Below are positions 33,188 to 40,858 of a DNA stretch of 64,000 nt, piece by piece. The stretch spans positions 62,001 through 126,000 of IMG/VR virus record IMGVR_UViG_3300043788_000023. One strand, written 5' to 3'. The stretch comes from a virus. The notes beneath the pieces are model-generated. The model did no database searches, had not been told where the DNA came from, and saw only the letters and a program-made list of their open reading frames with translations. Every line of letters starts with the position of its first letter. Position 1 is the first letter of the stretch. The position numbers and the translations under genes are program-made.

Positions 33188-33201
33188 ATCCAAAAAAGAA
33201 A

Positions 33202-33228
33202 AAGCCCCGATAAACAGCGTCGGGGCTT
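33202..33228 (-). terminator. Intrinsic terminator after the tail tube gene
   Basis: AAGCCCCGA / TCGGGGCTT, a 9-base-pair stem with a 9-base loop, followed on the minus strand by a T-rich run (complement of 33191-33201). It lies 24 bases after the tail tube stop. Confidence 0.88.
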
Positions 33229-33251
33229 CAACTTGAATTTCAGTCCGACGA

Positions 33252-33932
33252 TTACGAGCCGGAGTAAAGGAGCGACTGTCCTGTCCTGTCTGCGGGACCC
33301 ATACCAGCGTCCAAGAACTCGCCGTAGACCGAACCAGAGACGTCAAAAATGTCCGTGACAGTGATGGTGCAATCTTCTGCGACGGCTGCCGTGTCCACGG
33401 TGTATCCCGTGTTGTACGACTCCATCCAGCACCCTTCGTAAACCGTTGCGACGCAGAACACGCCGGGGTTGCCTGTGTTGTTCAAGCCACCCTCTGCGGG
33501 TACGTCAGCCACCGTTGCATTGCCCACGTCGCCCGAGTTGAACGATGCAAGCTCCGAGAAGACGACCTCGGTCTTGATGTCAAACGGCCAGCGGTGGTGC
33601 TTCAGCGAGCGAACAGCGCCGCTTGTGCCAGCCTTGTAACCGAGAACCTGCATGAGGTTCGCGAGGTACAGGCAAGTACGAGTGATGCTGATGCTCAGCG
33701 GGGTGGTGACGCCGGGCACGAGTTCAGCTACCTGATCGCCGTAGCCGAGACCGCGTACCGGGTCAATGGTCTTGGATTCCGTGTACGTAAAGCTGGAGGT
33801 CACGCCCAGTTTCACGAAAGCGCCGACGTCAACGAGGTCCGTGAAAATCTTGAACCTGGTGGACAGGACGGTCTCCGTGTTCGGGGTCGTTCCCTGCCTA
33901 TAGATGTAGGCTCCTTGCGTTGCCTGTGCCAT
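33252..33932 (-). CDS. Tail tube protein, 226 aa
   Basis: Compact beta-rich protein with the pattern SKTIDPVRGLGYGDQVAELVPG and SISITRTCLYLANLMQVLGY, matching the fold signature I associate with contractile-phage tube subunits (initial RG(I/L)GxGD segment plus a helix bearing 'LANLMQVLGYK'). The start at 33932 has TTGAGGAAACAC before it. The gene stands next to the sheath cluster and has its own terminator, in line with the high copy number of tube subunits. Confidence 0.75.
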   Translation of the reverse strand: MAQATQGAYIYRQGTTPNTETVLSTRFKIFTDLVDVGAFVKLGVTSSFTYTESKTIDPVRGLGYGDQVAELVPGVTTPLSISITRTCLYLANLMQVLGYKAGTSGAVRSLKHHRWPFDIKTEVVFSELASFNSGDVGNATVADVPAEGGLNNTGNPGVFCVATVYEGCWMESYNTGYTVDTAAVAEDCTITVTDIFDVSGSVYGEFLDAGMGPADRTGQSLLYSGS

Positions 33933-33975
33933 AGTGTTTCCTCAATTAGGCACCCCAAAGTCGGGTGACCAAAAA

Positions 33976-34419
33976 TTACTTAAACTGGAACTCTGACTTG
34001 CGAGGCGTGACCGTGACAACCACTGCCGGGATCGCCGAGTTCCCCATCCGTTGCCAAGCAGCCATCCTGTGATGACCATCCAGCACCGAGTAGACGCCGT
34101 CTTGCTTCATCAGCCAGACAGCTTCAAACTTCTTCGTGGAGCGAATACTGGCTATCAGTTCGCTCACTTCCTTGTCAAACAATGGCGTATCCCACCGCCA
34201 CTTTCCCCCGTCATTCGGGTTCCTCTGGATGTTCGCGATTGAGACCTCTTCGCGCCCTACTTCCAGACCCACCTTGAACGACAAGTACAAGGCTCGCAGG
34301 TCGTACCACGCCTGCGATTGTCTTGGCGTACGATCCCCAAAAGGATCGGCATACGCCACTTCAATTGCTCCGGGGATAGCCACAATTTCCATTTGCTTCA
34401 GTCCGTCGAAGCCCGGCAT
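33976..34419 (-). CDS. ParB/Srx-like domain protein, 147 aa
   Basis: The C-terminal half contains YSVLDGHHRMAAWQRMGNSA, the (V/L)DGHHR core of ParB/sulfiredoxin-like nucleotide-binding domains. Known: many phage ParB-like proteins hydrolyse NTP or act as nucleases, and some regulate modification enzymes. Residues 1-60 form an N-terminal unknown segment. Lying between tail tube and a head/neck protein, its role in the virion cluster is unclear; it might be a morphogenesis-linked regulator. Confidence 0.72.
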   Translation of the reverse strand: MPGFDGLKQMEIVAIPGAIEVAYADPFGDRTPRQSQAWYDLRALYLSFKVGLEVGREEVSIANIQRNPNDGGKWRWDTPLFDKEVSELIASIRSTKKFEAVWLMKQDGVYSVLDGHHRMAAWQRMGNSAIPAVVVTVTPRKSEFQFK

Positions 34420-34442
34420 TTGATGCCATTCCCCGAACTCTT

Positions 34443-36317
34443 TTACTCAGCGGCGGCCAGCGCAAGACCCTCGTACGAGGACTTCTTGCCCTTGCTCTTT
34501 TCCCTGACCTCAGCGGCAGCAGCTTCGGATTCTTCCTGCTGGTGTTGCTTGCTGAGTGCCTTCGTCGCTTCGTCAAACATGTCCGCTGCACGGAAGATTG
34601 ACTCAACCGCTTCACGCACTGCACGTGTGTCGTTGACCGAGGTCAAGGACTTTGCGTCAAGGTACATCTTCTTCAGGTCGTTGCCGATCTGTTCGGATTC
34701 CTTGACTGCCTTGCCAGTGGTCTTCTCGGCTGCTGTCTTTGACTGCTCGTTCAGCTTGATCGGCTCGGTGGTCTCGTGCTTGGTGATGCCTGTGTTGTCC
34801 TCAAGCATGCTGTGCGCCTCACCGATTTCCGGTGTGCGACCGCCGTCCTCGTCAACTTCCATCGGCTTGTAGCTGGTGTACCAGCCGCCGCCGTAGCCCG
34901 CCGCGATCTTTTCAACCTGCTCAGCGATGATCCTGAGAGCAGATTCCTTCTTGTTGTGGATTGACCAAGCCGTGGCGTATGCCTTGCTCTTGTCGCCGGG
35001 GTATTCCTTCTTCAGCTTGTGCATCAATTCTTCACTGATGCCCGGAGGGGTGACGCCGACCTTCACAGAGGCGGACATCGGAGTCGGAGTCTCGTGCATC
35101 TCGTTCGGAAAGTCCACGGAGCCAGGGACGCCATGCTCTTCCTGTTCCTGCATGCTCGGCTTTCCGCCAGTCGGGCGGACGCCTTCTCCGGTGAGTTTGT
35201 AATCTTGGATGCGATAGTCGTCAGCGGTCTTTTCCTCTTCAAGGGCTGCAACGCTCAAGCCACCGAAACCGATGGTTGCCTTTTCAGGAGTTGCGGGAGC
35301 CTGCTTGGGGGCAGCCGGAGTCGGATTCGCACTCGGACGGGAAGATGACGGGCTGATGCTGGTGCTGGAAGATGAGCTTCCACCGTCATTCACCCTGTGG
35401 TCGCCGAGGTCTGCCTTCTTTTTGGCTGACGCTGCAACTGGACCCGGAACTGGTGCCGCAGCCGGAACCGGGGCGGGAGCCGCTGGGGCTGCACCTTCGG
35501 CTGGCTCTGCTGGAAGAACCGGACGGGACTTCAGGATTTCTGTCAACTGCACAACCGCATCCTGCTTGCCCTTGTTCTGGGCGAAGTCGTCTTCCTTCGG
35601 AAGATCGCCGATGACCTTGATGAGGGTCTCGGTCGGGATGAAGTCAATCGGGTTTGAACCGCCTGCTGCGGGAGCCGGAATTGGTTCTGGTGTGGGTGCT
35701 ACGGGGGCTGCTGCCATTGGTTCCTCGGGGACTGCTTCCTTCTTTTTCTTTGCTACACGGGGGACTTCAAGCTTCTCGGGAGCCTTGGCTTCGCCCTTCT
35801 CATCGCGATCGGTGGAGAATGCTGCGCCACCATCTGCGTTCTTCTTGCTTGCGTGAATCGGTTCGGCGATGGGACGGAGGCTGTTCTTCATGTTGGGGTC
35901 AAACTGGTACTGACCCGATTCTGTTGCTCCGCTCGGGTACTGATCTGCTCCGTGCTGATAAACAGCCGAATCGGGAACGTTGCCGACTCCCGGTTGGCGC
36001 TGCGCTTTGACGATTTTCAGAATCATATCAACCTCGTTTTTGAGCTTCCTTGCTTCCTCCGGCTTCACGGCATCATCCATGTAGTCCGAGATGCTCGACA
36101 CGCCGTCCTGCTTCATCTGCTGTGGATTCGCTTTCAGAATCCGTGACATGTGAGCAACGGCGTTTTCAATCTGTTCAATGCTGGGGTCGTTCGGGTTGGA
36201 CTCCATCAGGGTCTCAACCGCCATGTTGGCCCGGTTGATGGCTTCCTGAACCGTCCTCACGGACACCAACACTGTTGACTTCTTCCTGCGTCCAGCGATG
36301 AACTTAGACTTTGCCAT
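34443..36317 (-). CDS. Low-complexity virion protein with shared TDRDE/KTA motifs, 624 aa
   Basis: N-terminal helical domain about 15-110 (VQEAINRANMAVETLMESNP). Around 166-189 it carries AFSTDRDEKGEAKAPEKL then VPRVA, the same tag as in the 320-residue protein at 2485-3447. A long Pro/Ala linker follows (about 195-330), then a Ser/Thr-rich patch. A helical stretch EELMHKLKKEYPGDKSKAYATAW contains a 'GDKSKAYATAW' block that also occurs in other phage structural proteins. KTA-type motifs (SAKKKAD, EEKTADDY, QSKTAAEK) are spread through the chain. The C-terminal 120 residues are helical. Likely head or neck-associated; no enzyme signature. Confidence 0.75.
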   Translation of the reverse strand: MAKSKFIAGRRKKSTVLVSVRTVQEAINRANMAVETLMESNPNDPSIEQIENAVAHMSRILKANPQQMKQDGVSSISDYMDDAVKPEEARKLKNEVDMILKIVKAQRQPGVGNVPDSAVYQHGADQYPSGATESGQYQFDPNMKNSLRPIAEPIHASKKNADGGAAFSTDRDEKGEAKAPEKLEVPRVAKKKKEAVPEEPMAAAPVAPTPEPIPAPAAGGSNPIDFIPTETLIKVIGDLPKEDDFAQNKGKQDAVVQLTEILKSRPVLPAEPAEGAAPAAPAPVPAAAPVPGPVAASAKKKADLGDHRVNDGGSSSSSTSISPSSSRPSANPTPAAPKQAPATPEKATIGFGGLSVAALEEEKTADDYRIQDYKLTGEGVRPTGGKPSMQEQEEHGVPGSVDFPNEMHETPTPMSASVKVGVTPPGISEELMHKLKKEYPGDKSKAYATAWSIHNKKESALRIIAEQVEKIAAGYGGGWYTSYKPMEVDEDGGRTPEIGEAHSMLEDNTGITKHETTEPIKLNEQSKTAAEKTTGKAVKESEQIGNDLKKMYLDAKSLTSVNDTRAVREAVESIFRAADMFDEATKALSKQHQQEESEAAAAEVREKSKGKKSSYEGLALAAAE

Positions 36318-36326
36318 TCGTCTTCC

Positions 36327-36773
36327 TTAAACCGTGGTGTCAGGAATCACAGGCACAAGCGTGTTGCTACGAAGTTGCATCATCGCCTGTGCAATACGCC
36401 CTGACCCTGCCATCATCATAACGTTCGCCCAAGCCGTTGCCGCTTCACTCGGGTTCGTGGTAATGCAATCAAGCGGTCCCTGAATCGGGGCTGGTTGATT
36501 CGGATTCACAGTGCCCGGCAGCGCTTCCATGAAGCGCACCGTGAAGCTTGACATCTGCGTCGTTACGCCCACCCACTGTTCCGTTAGCGGGAACTGGAAT
36601 GTGAACGATGGATTCTGCGGGTCAGCAAAAGTGCCCGCGATGTTCACAACCGGGTCGCCAAAAGCCGCAATCTTCGCCTTGTCAGACGCGTCTGTGGGAT
36701 CGCCAACGAACAACGCCTGAAGCGTTACGCTAATGACCCCGTTAGCCTGTGCAACCACTGCGTGAATCTTCAT
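36327..36773 (-). CDS. Putative tail-associated protein, 148 aa
   Basis: Beta-rich with a hydrophobic helix at the C-terminus (AWANVMMMAGSGRIAQAMMQ). Starts MKIHAVVAQANGVISVTLQA. Sits between sheath and the 624-residue gene, where tail chaperone or tail-completion proteins often lie. Family not recognised. Confidence 0.7.
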   Translation of the reverse strand: MKIHAVVAQANGVISVTLQALFVGDPTDASDKAKIAAFGDPVVNIAGTFADPQNPSFTFQFPLTEQWVGVTTQMSSFTVRFMEALPGTVNPNQPAPIQGPLDCITTNPSEAATAWANVMMMAGSGRIAQAMMQLRSNTLVPVIPDTTV

Positions 36774-36791
36774 CCGTTAGCTCCCAAGAGA

Positions 36792-39700
36792 TTACAGGCT
36801 CGTCTGCACCGTGAAGGTCACGCTCAAGTAGAGCAAGCTGAAGATCGGCTTGAACGTTACCGTGACGTCAACCTCGGTCGGGTCGTTCGGGTTCTGCCTG
36901 ACCACGAGGCTCTGATAAGCAGCCACGATCTGCAAGTCAACCAAGTTCTTGAGCAGGCTGTTGCTGACCACCGTGATGTCGGTAACGAGGCTGTCAACCA
37001 GCTTGCGACCGATGAACTGTGCGAGAGTTGAGCGGAACTGCTGTGCGACGTAGTCCGCGATTGTCGTTGATGTCGGTTCGGATACGAGAACGCTTGACGG
37101 ATCGGTCGTCTTGTAGTGACGGATGAGCAGGCTGCCGTTGTTGTTGAGAACGAACGTCAATCCATTCGCTGCGCCCAGGTCCATCGTCGGGTTGTCAAGA
37201 GTGATGAGCAGGCGGCTGAATCCGACCAAGTTCTGGTTGGTCAGCGTGGTTGCCACATCGTTCGCCGGGTTGCAGTTCAAACCTGCCATTGCGGCTCCGA
37301 TGAACGGTCCGTCAACCAAGTACTCAATCGCGACGCCCGTGACTGGGTTCGTGATGAGGATGCCCGCCGCAACGTTGCCCATTGCGATCATGCGCTGGCT
37401 GAGCAGGCTGCTTGCGTTTGCGTTTGCCTGTGCCGGAGAAGTGAACTGGCTGTAGCCGACGAAGCCGATTGCCTCACCCTTGTAGCGTGCGGTCGCCTGC
37501 GTTGTAAGCTGGCGGCTGAGCGCTTGGTGAACTGTCGGGTCGTTGCTCAGTGGAGCCACGACGTCAGCCTTGCGGTTCAAGCCCGGAAGGTTGGATGTCA
37601 ATTGCTGAAGTGCCGCGATGTAGTCGCTGGCGGCAGCCACGTTCGTGCCGGGCTGTACCGGGACTTGGATCGCACCGAAAGTCTGCACACCGTTCAGCGC
37701 CATCAACTGGATACCCAGCGAGAGGCGGTTGATCGTGGACGGCTGACCGTAGTTTGCGTAAGCGTCCGAGGGGCGTGTGTAGAGCTTCAGGGCGTAGTCC
37801 GAAGCAACCTTGTTCGTCGTGAAGGTCACGAAGTAGAAGGTGCCGATTGCCGGGCCATCACCGCTGCCACGGAAGGTGCTCACGATGACCGTGTCGCCTG
37901 TCGTGGAGTTGAAGTTGCTGACGACTTCCATGTTCAAGCCAGCGATCGCGATTGCGTTGTTGCTGTATGCCGGAGCGATGCCCGGAGTACCGCAGTTGCG
38001 GGTTGCTGCGCTTGCGCCGGAGGCGTCCTTCTTCACAACGTATTGAAGCGTGTCGCCCGGAGCGTATTCGTAGGCTGCCGGGATGGACGTGATGCCGTAT
38101 GCTACGTGGTCGTCCGTGCGGACGATGGTCACACGGAAGCCAGTCTTGGCGTCAATGTAGGTCTGGTTGAGGTAGCCGATGCCAGCAGAACCCGCTGCGC
38201 CTGCGGTTGAAGACACCGTGTAGCTGTGGGTCACGGGGGCGAAAGTGCCGTCCGTGCCGCCAGTCAGGTTCGTTGCCGCGGTCGTGCTTGCGTTGCCAGT
38301 CAGCGTGCCGGAGCCGACCAAGAGAATCTGTCCACCGCTTGCCGTTTCGGCAGAGGGGAAGTTCGCAATGATCTGGTTCAGCGTCAGAGGCGTGCCAGCG
38401 TAGTTTGAGTAGATCGTGACGAGGTCGCCGGACACAACCACCGGGATCGGGTTGATCGTGACGTTGTCAATTGCGATCTGGACGTTGTTGCCGCTCGTGC
38501 CGGGGATCGTAGCCGTGAAGTGCAGCGTGCCTGCGCCCTGAACCAGCGCGAGGGTTGCTTGCACCGCAGGGATGACGACTGCGTTGCCGTCGTTACGGAA
38601 GGTCAGGGTGACTGTTTCGTCAACCGCTGCGCCAGCCGCCGCTTGTGCGTCGCCAGTCTGGTACGGGCTGTCAAAGCTCACTGTGTTCGGGTAGAGGACG
38701 CCAGTCGTTGCAAAGCCGCCAGCCGCCACCGTGTTGGTGCCGCCCTGTACGAGCGGAGCGATGCGACCGAGTTCGTCCTTGATCTGGTAGGTGCCGAGAC
38801 CGACGAAGCCAGAGTTGATGACCGTGACCGTGTACTGGTGCGAGGTGATCGTGTTGCGGTAGTACGATGCCCACACGCCTACTGGTTCGCCGGGCTGGCT
38901 GCTGCCGCTGTTAGACGGCTGCGGTGCGTTGAACAGGGTAACCTGCTGCGCCGAACCGTTGAGCGATGCGACTGCCACTGCGCCAGCTTCAAAAGCTGCC
39001 AGAGGGTCGGAACCGACGTAGACCTGAATGAGTGCCGGGTTGTCCGTGGTCTTACCGGAACCGCTGCCATCAGTCGGTGTGTCCAGCAAGGTGAAGACCG
39101 AGTTGCGGCCATTCACTGCACCCGCTGCCGGACGGAGGTAAACTTTCTCGTCCACGAGGGATGTGAGAATTTCTGACGGGGTGAAGTTCGCAAGCTCGCC
39201 AGCGGAAGAAGCTCCGATTGCTTCGCTTACGTTGTTGCCCCAGTTGACCGTGTTCGCCACGATGTTGCCGTGGGAATCAACGGCGGTGCCGAGGACGTAG
39301 TCAACGCCTTGGCGGAAGTCGCTGCGGTTCGGTCCGAGACCGACTTGAATGATCGAGGCGACGTTAGAGCTTGGGAGCAGGTCAAACGTGTTCTGCCACG
39401 TGTTGTAGTAATAGGTGAACGTCAGGGTTGCGCCAAACGGAACCGGGTTCGCCAGAGTGATCTGACCGAGAGCGCCGTTGACTGCTGAGACCGTTGCCAC
39501 AACGCCGTTGACCTGTGCGGTCACGAGCGCCGGGTTGGTTGTGGTCACGCCGCCGTTGGTACCGTCCACGATTGGGAAGTTGTTCACGACGAACAGGGTG
39601 TTGCTGCCCGGACCAGAGCCGCCAGCAAAAGGAACTGCTGCGCCTGCGGCGATCACTGTGGTCTGAACGCCTGCCAAAGCCTTCACTGTGAGGTAGCCGC

Positions 39701-40433
39701 CGTCAAGCGTCGGGATGCCTGCGGAAACAAGGCTCACGAGATTGGCGAGGGTGCGAACCGGGGTGGAGATGGAATTTGAATTGATGTTGATCGTGATTGC
39801 GTCGGTGCCTGCACCGCTTACAGCCTGTGAGTCCGGCACGTTCGCGCCAGCGATGAACTGGAGTGTTACGAGGTTTCCGGTTGAACCGGGGTTGCTGAGG
39901 CTCAGCGTGACAGTGTTGCCACCGCTGCCCACAACCAGTGTTGCGTACTGCGGAACGTCTGCGGTGTGATCTTCGTTCGTGACGAGAGTGTCGCCGCGCT
40001 TGAAGAAATAGTCAATCGTGAGATCAGTTCCGACCGGGATGATGTCTTGAGTAGTGAATGCGCCAGTTGCGCCGTTGAGGCTGATGACAGTGACAGGGAC
40101 GATGTTCCCGTTGGAGTATACTGCCTGAACCTGAATCTTGCTTGGGTCGTTCGTCGTGACGCCCTTGCCGGAGCCGTCAGTGACGGGGGCGTAGGTCGTG
40201 ACGAAGCTTTGCGTTAGTCCTGTGACTTGGTCGGAGATGTTCTCGTTGACCGACTGGTCGTCCTGCACCGGAGAGGAGCCACGGAACAGTTCGAAGTTGC
40301 TGGTCGTGAAGAATTGGACGCCTTCTCCGATGATGACCGGGATGCGGGCAGTGCCCGTCGCAGTCGCCGTGTTGGAGACGAAAATCTCGGTCGTGTAAAC
40401 GCCCGGAGGTGCATAGCTAGTGAAAAGTGCCAT
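36792..40433 (-). CDS. Contractile tail sheath protein, very long (1213 aa)
   Basis: The N-terminus (MALFTSYAPPGVYTTEIFVS) is the classical sheath start 'SPGVYVxE'. C-terminal 400 residues carry sheath features: FYFVTFTTNKVASDYALKLY, YIAALQQLTSNLPGLN, a segment RYKGEAIGFVGYSQF, SQRMIAMGNVAAGILI, and a final domain with YVAQQFRSTLAQFIGRKL ending in a beta strand. Ordinary sheaths have 350-700 residues. This one contains three related insertion units of about 60-75 residues (first DGSGKGVTTNDPSKIQVQ, then DGTNGGVTTTNPALVTAQ, then DGSGSGKTTDNPALIQVY), plus further domains. It defines the phage as contractile-tailed. RBS: GAGGAAAC before the ATG at 40433. Confidence 0.9.
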   Translation of the reverse strand: MALFTSYAPPGVYTTEIFVSNTATATGTARIPVIIGEGVQFFTTSNFELFRGSSPVQDDQSVNENISDQVTGLTQSFVTTYAPVTDGSGKGVTTNDPSKIQVQAVYSNGNIVPVTVISLNGATGAFTTQDIIPVGTDLTIDYFFKRGDTLVTNEDHTADVPQYATLVVGSGGNTVTLSLSNPGSTGNLVTLQFIAGANVPDSQAVSGAGTDAITININSNSISTPVRTLANLVSLVSAGIPTLDGGYLTVKALAGVQTTVIAAGAAVPFAGGSGPGSNTLFVVNNFPIVDGTNGGVTTTNPALVTAQVNGVVATVSAVNGALGQITLANPVPFGATLTFTYYYNTWQNTFDLLPSSNVASIIQVGLGPNRSDFRQGVDYVLGTAVDSHGNIVANTVNWGNNVSEAIGASSAGELANFTPSEILTSLVDEKVYLRPAAGAVNGRNSVFTLLDTPTDGSGSGKTTDNPALIQVYVGSDPLAAFEAGAVAVASLNGSAQQVTLFNAPQPSNSGSSQPGEPVGVWASYYRNTITSHQYTVTVINSGFVGLGTYQIKDELGRIAPLVQGGTNTVAAGGFATTGVLYPNTVSFDSPYQTGDAQAAAGAAVDETVTLTFRNDGNAVVIPAVQATLALVQGAGTLHFTATIPGTSGNNVQIAIDNVTINPIPVVVSGDLVTIYSNYAGTPLTLNQIIANFPSAETASGGQILLVGSGTLTGNASTTAATNLTGGTDGTFAPVTHSYTVSSTAGAAGSAGIGYLNQTYIDAKTGFRVTIVRTDDHVAYGITSIPAAYEYAPGDTLQYVVKKDASGASAATRNCGTPGIAPAYSNNAIAIAGLNMEVVSNFNSTTGDTVIVSTFRGSGDGPAIGTFYFVTFTTNKVASDYALKLYTRPSDAYANYGQPSTINRLSLGIQLMALNGVQTFGAIQVPVQPGTNVAAASDYIAALQQLTSNLPGLNRKADVVAPLSNDPTVHQALSRQLTTQATARYKGEAIGFVGYSQFTSPAQANANASSLLSQRMIAMGNVAAGILITNPVTGVAIEYLVDGPFIGAAMAGLNCNPANDVATTLTNQNLVGFSRLLITLDNPTMDLGAANGLTFVLNNNGSLLIRHYKTTDPSSVLVSEPTSTTIADYVAQQFRSTLAQFIGRKLVDSLVTDITVVSNSLLKNLVDLQIVAAYQSLVVRQNPNDPTEVDVTVTFKPIFSLLYLSVTFTVQTSL

Positions 40434-40498
40434 AGTTTCCTCGTCAAAAGGACTTCATCCAAGGAGACGAAAGTCCAAAAATGTAGTCGTTCCCGTGC

Positions 40499-40852
40499 TT
40501 ACCGCTCTGTCGGCTCGGGGGTTTTCACGAAGTCGAGTTTCCGGTCGTGAGCCTTGAAACCCTCGGTCGTCCATTCCAACCCCTTCTTGCCGCTCTTCTC
40601 ACGAATCTTGTCCCGCTCGGCTTTCTTGTCGTGTATCCGTTGCCAGCGCTGATTCGCGTCCTTGCCTATCGCTACGTCCTGCGTCATGTTTTGCATGCCG
40701 CTGGTCGCAATGCCGGGAGCCACAAGGATCACGTGTTCCGAGTCTTTTCCGCACCGAGGACATGAAAGCGTATCAGGCAAGCGTTTGTGGATTGACTGAA
40801 TGTGCTCCTGAACCACGCCGCAAGACTGACACTGATAGTCGTAAGTAGGCAC
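40499..40852 (-). CDS. FmdB-type zinc ribbon protein, 117 aa
   Basis: Begins MPTYDYQCQSCGVVQEHIQS and has CPRCG at 36-40: the two CxxC pairs of the FmdB/CxxC_CxxC_SSSS zinc ribbon. The rest is basic and helical (KDANQRWQRIHDKKAERDKI). Phages often encode this next to head/tail completion genes, but its exact role is unknown. It overlaps no neighbour, being 6 bases from the 630-residue gene and 65 bases before the sheath start. Confidence 0.85.
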   Translation of the reverse strand: MPTYDYQCQSCGVVQEHIQSIHKRLPDTLSCPRCGKDSEHVILVAPGIATSGMQNMTQDVAIGKDANQRWQRIHDKKAERDKIREKSGKKGLEWTTEGFKAHDRKLDFVKTPEPTER

Positions 40853-40858
40853 GTTTCC

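Noticed and set aside
37116-39176. Plus-strand frames of 364 and 218 codons opposite the sheath
   Set aside because: Arg/Val/Cys-rich shadow products; the sheath on the minus strand is certain from its signatures.
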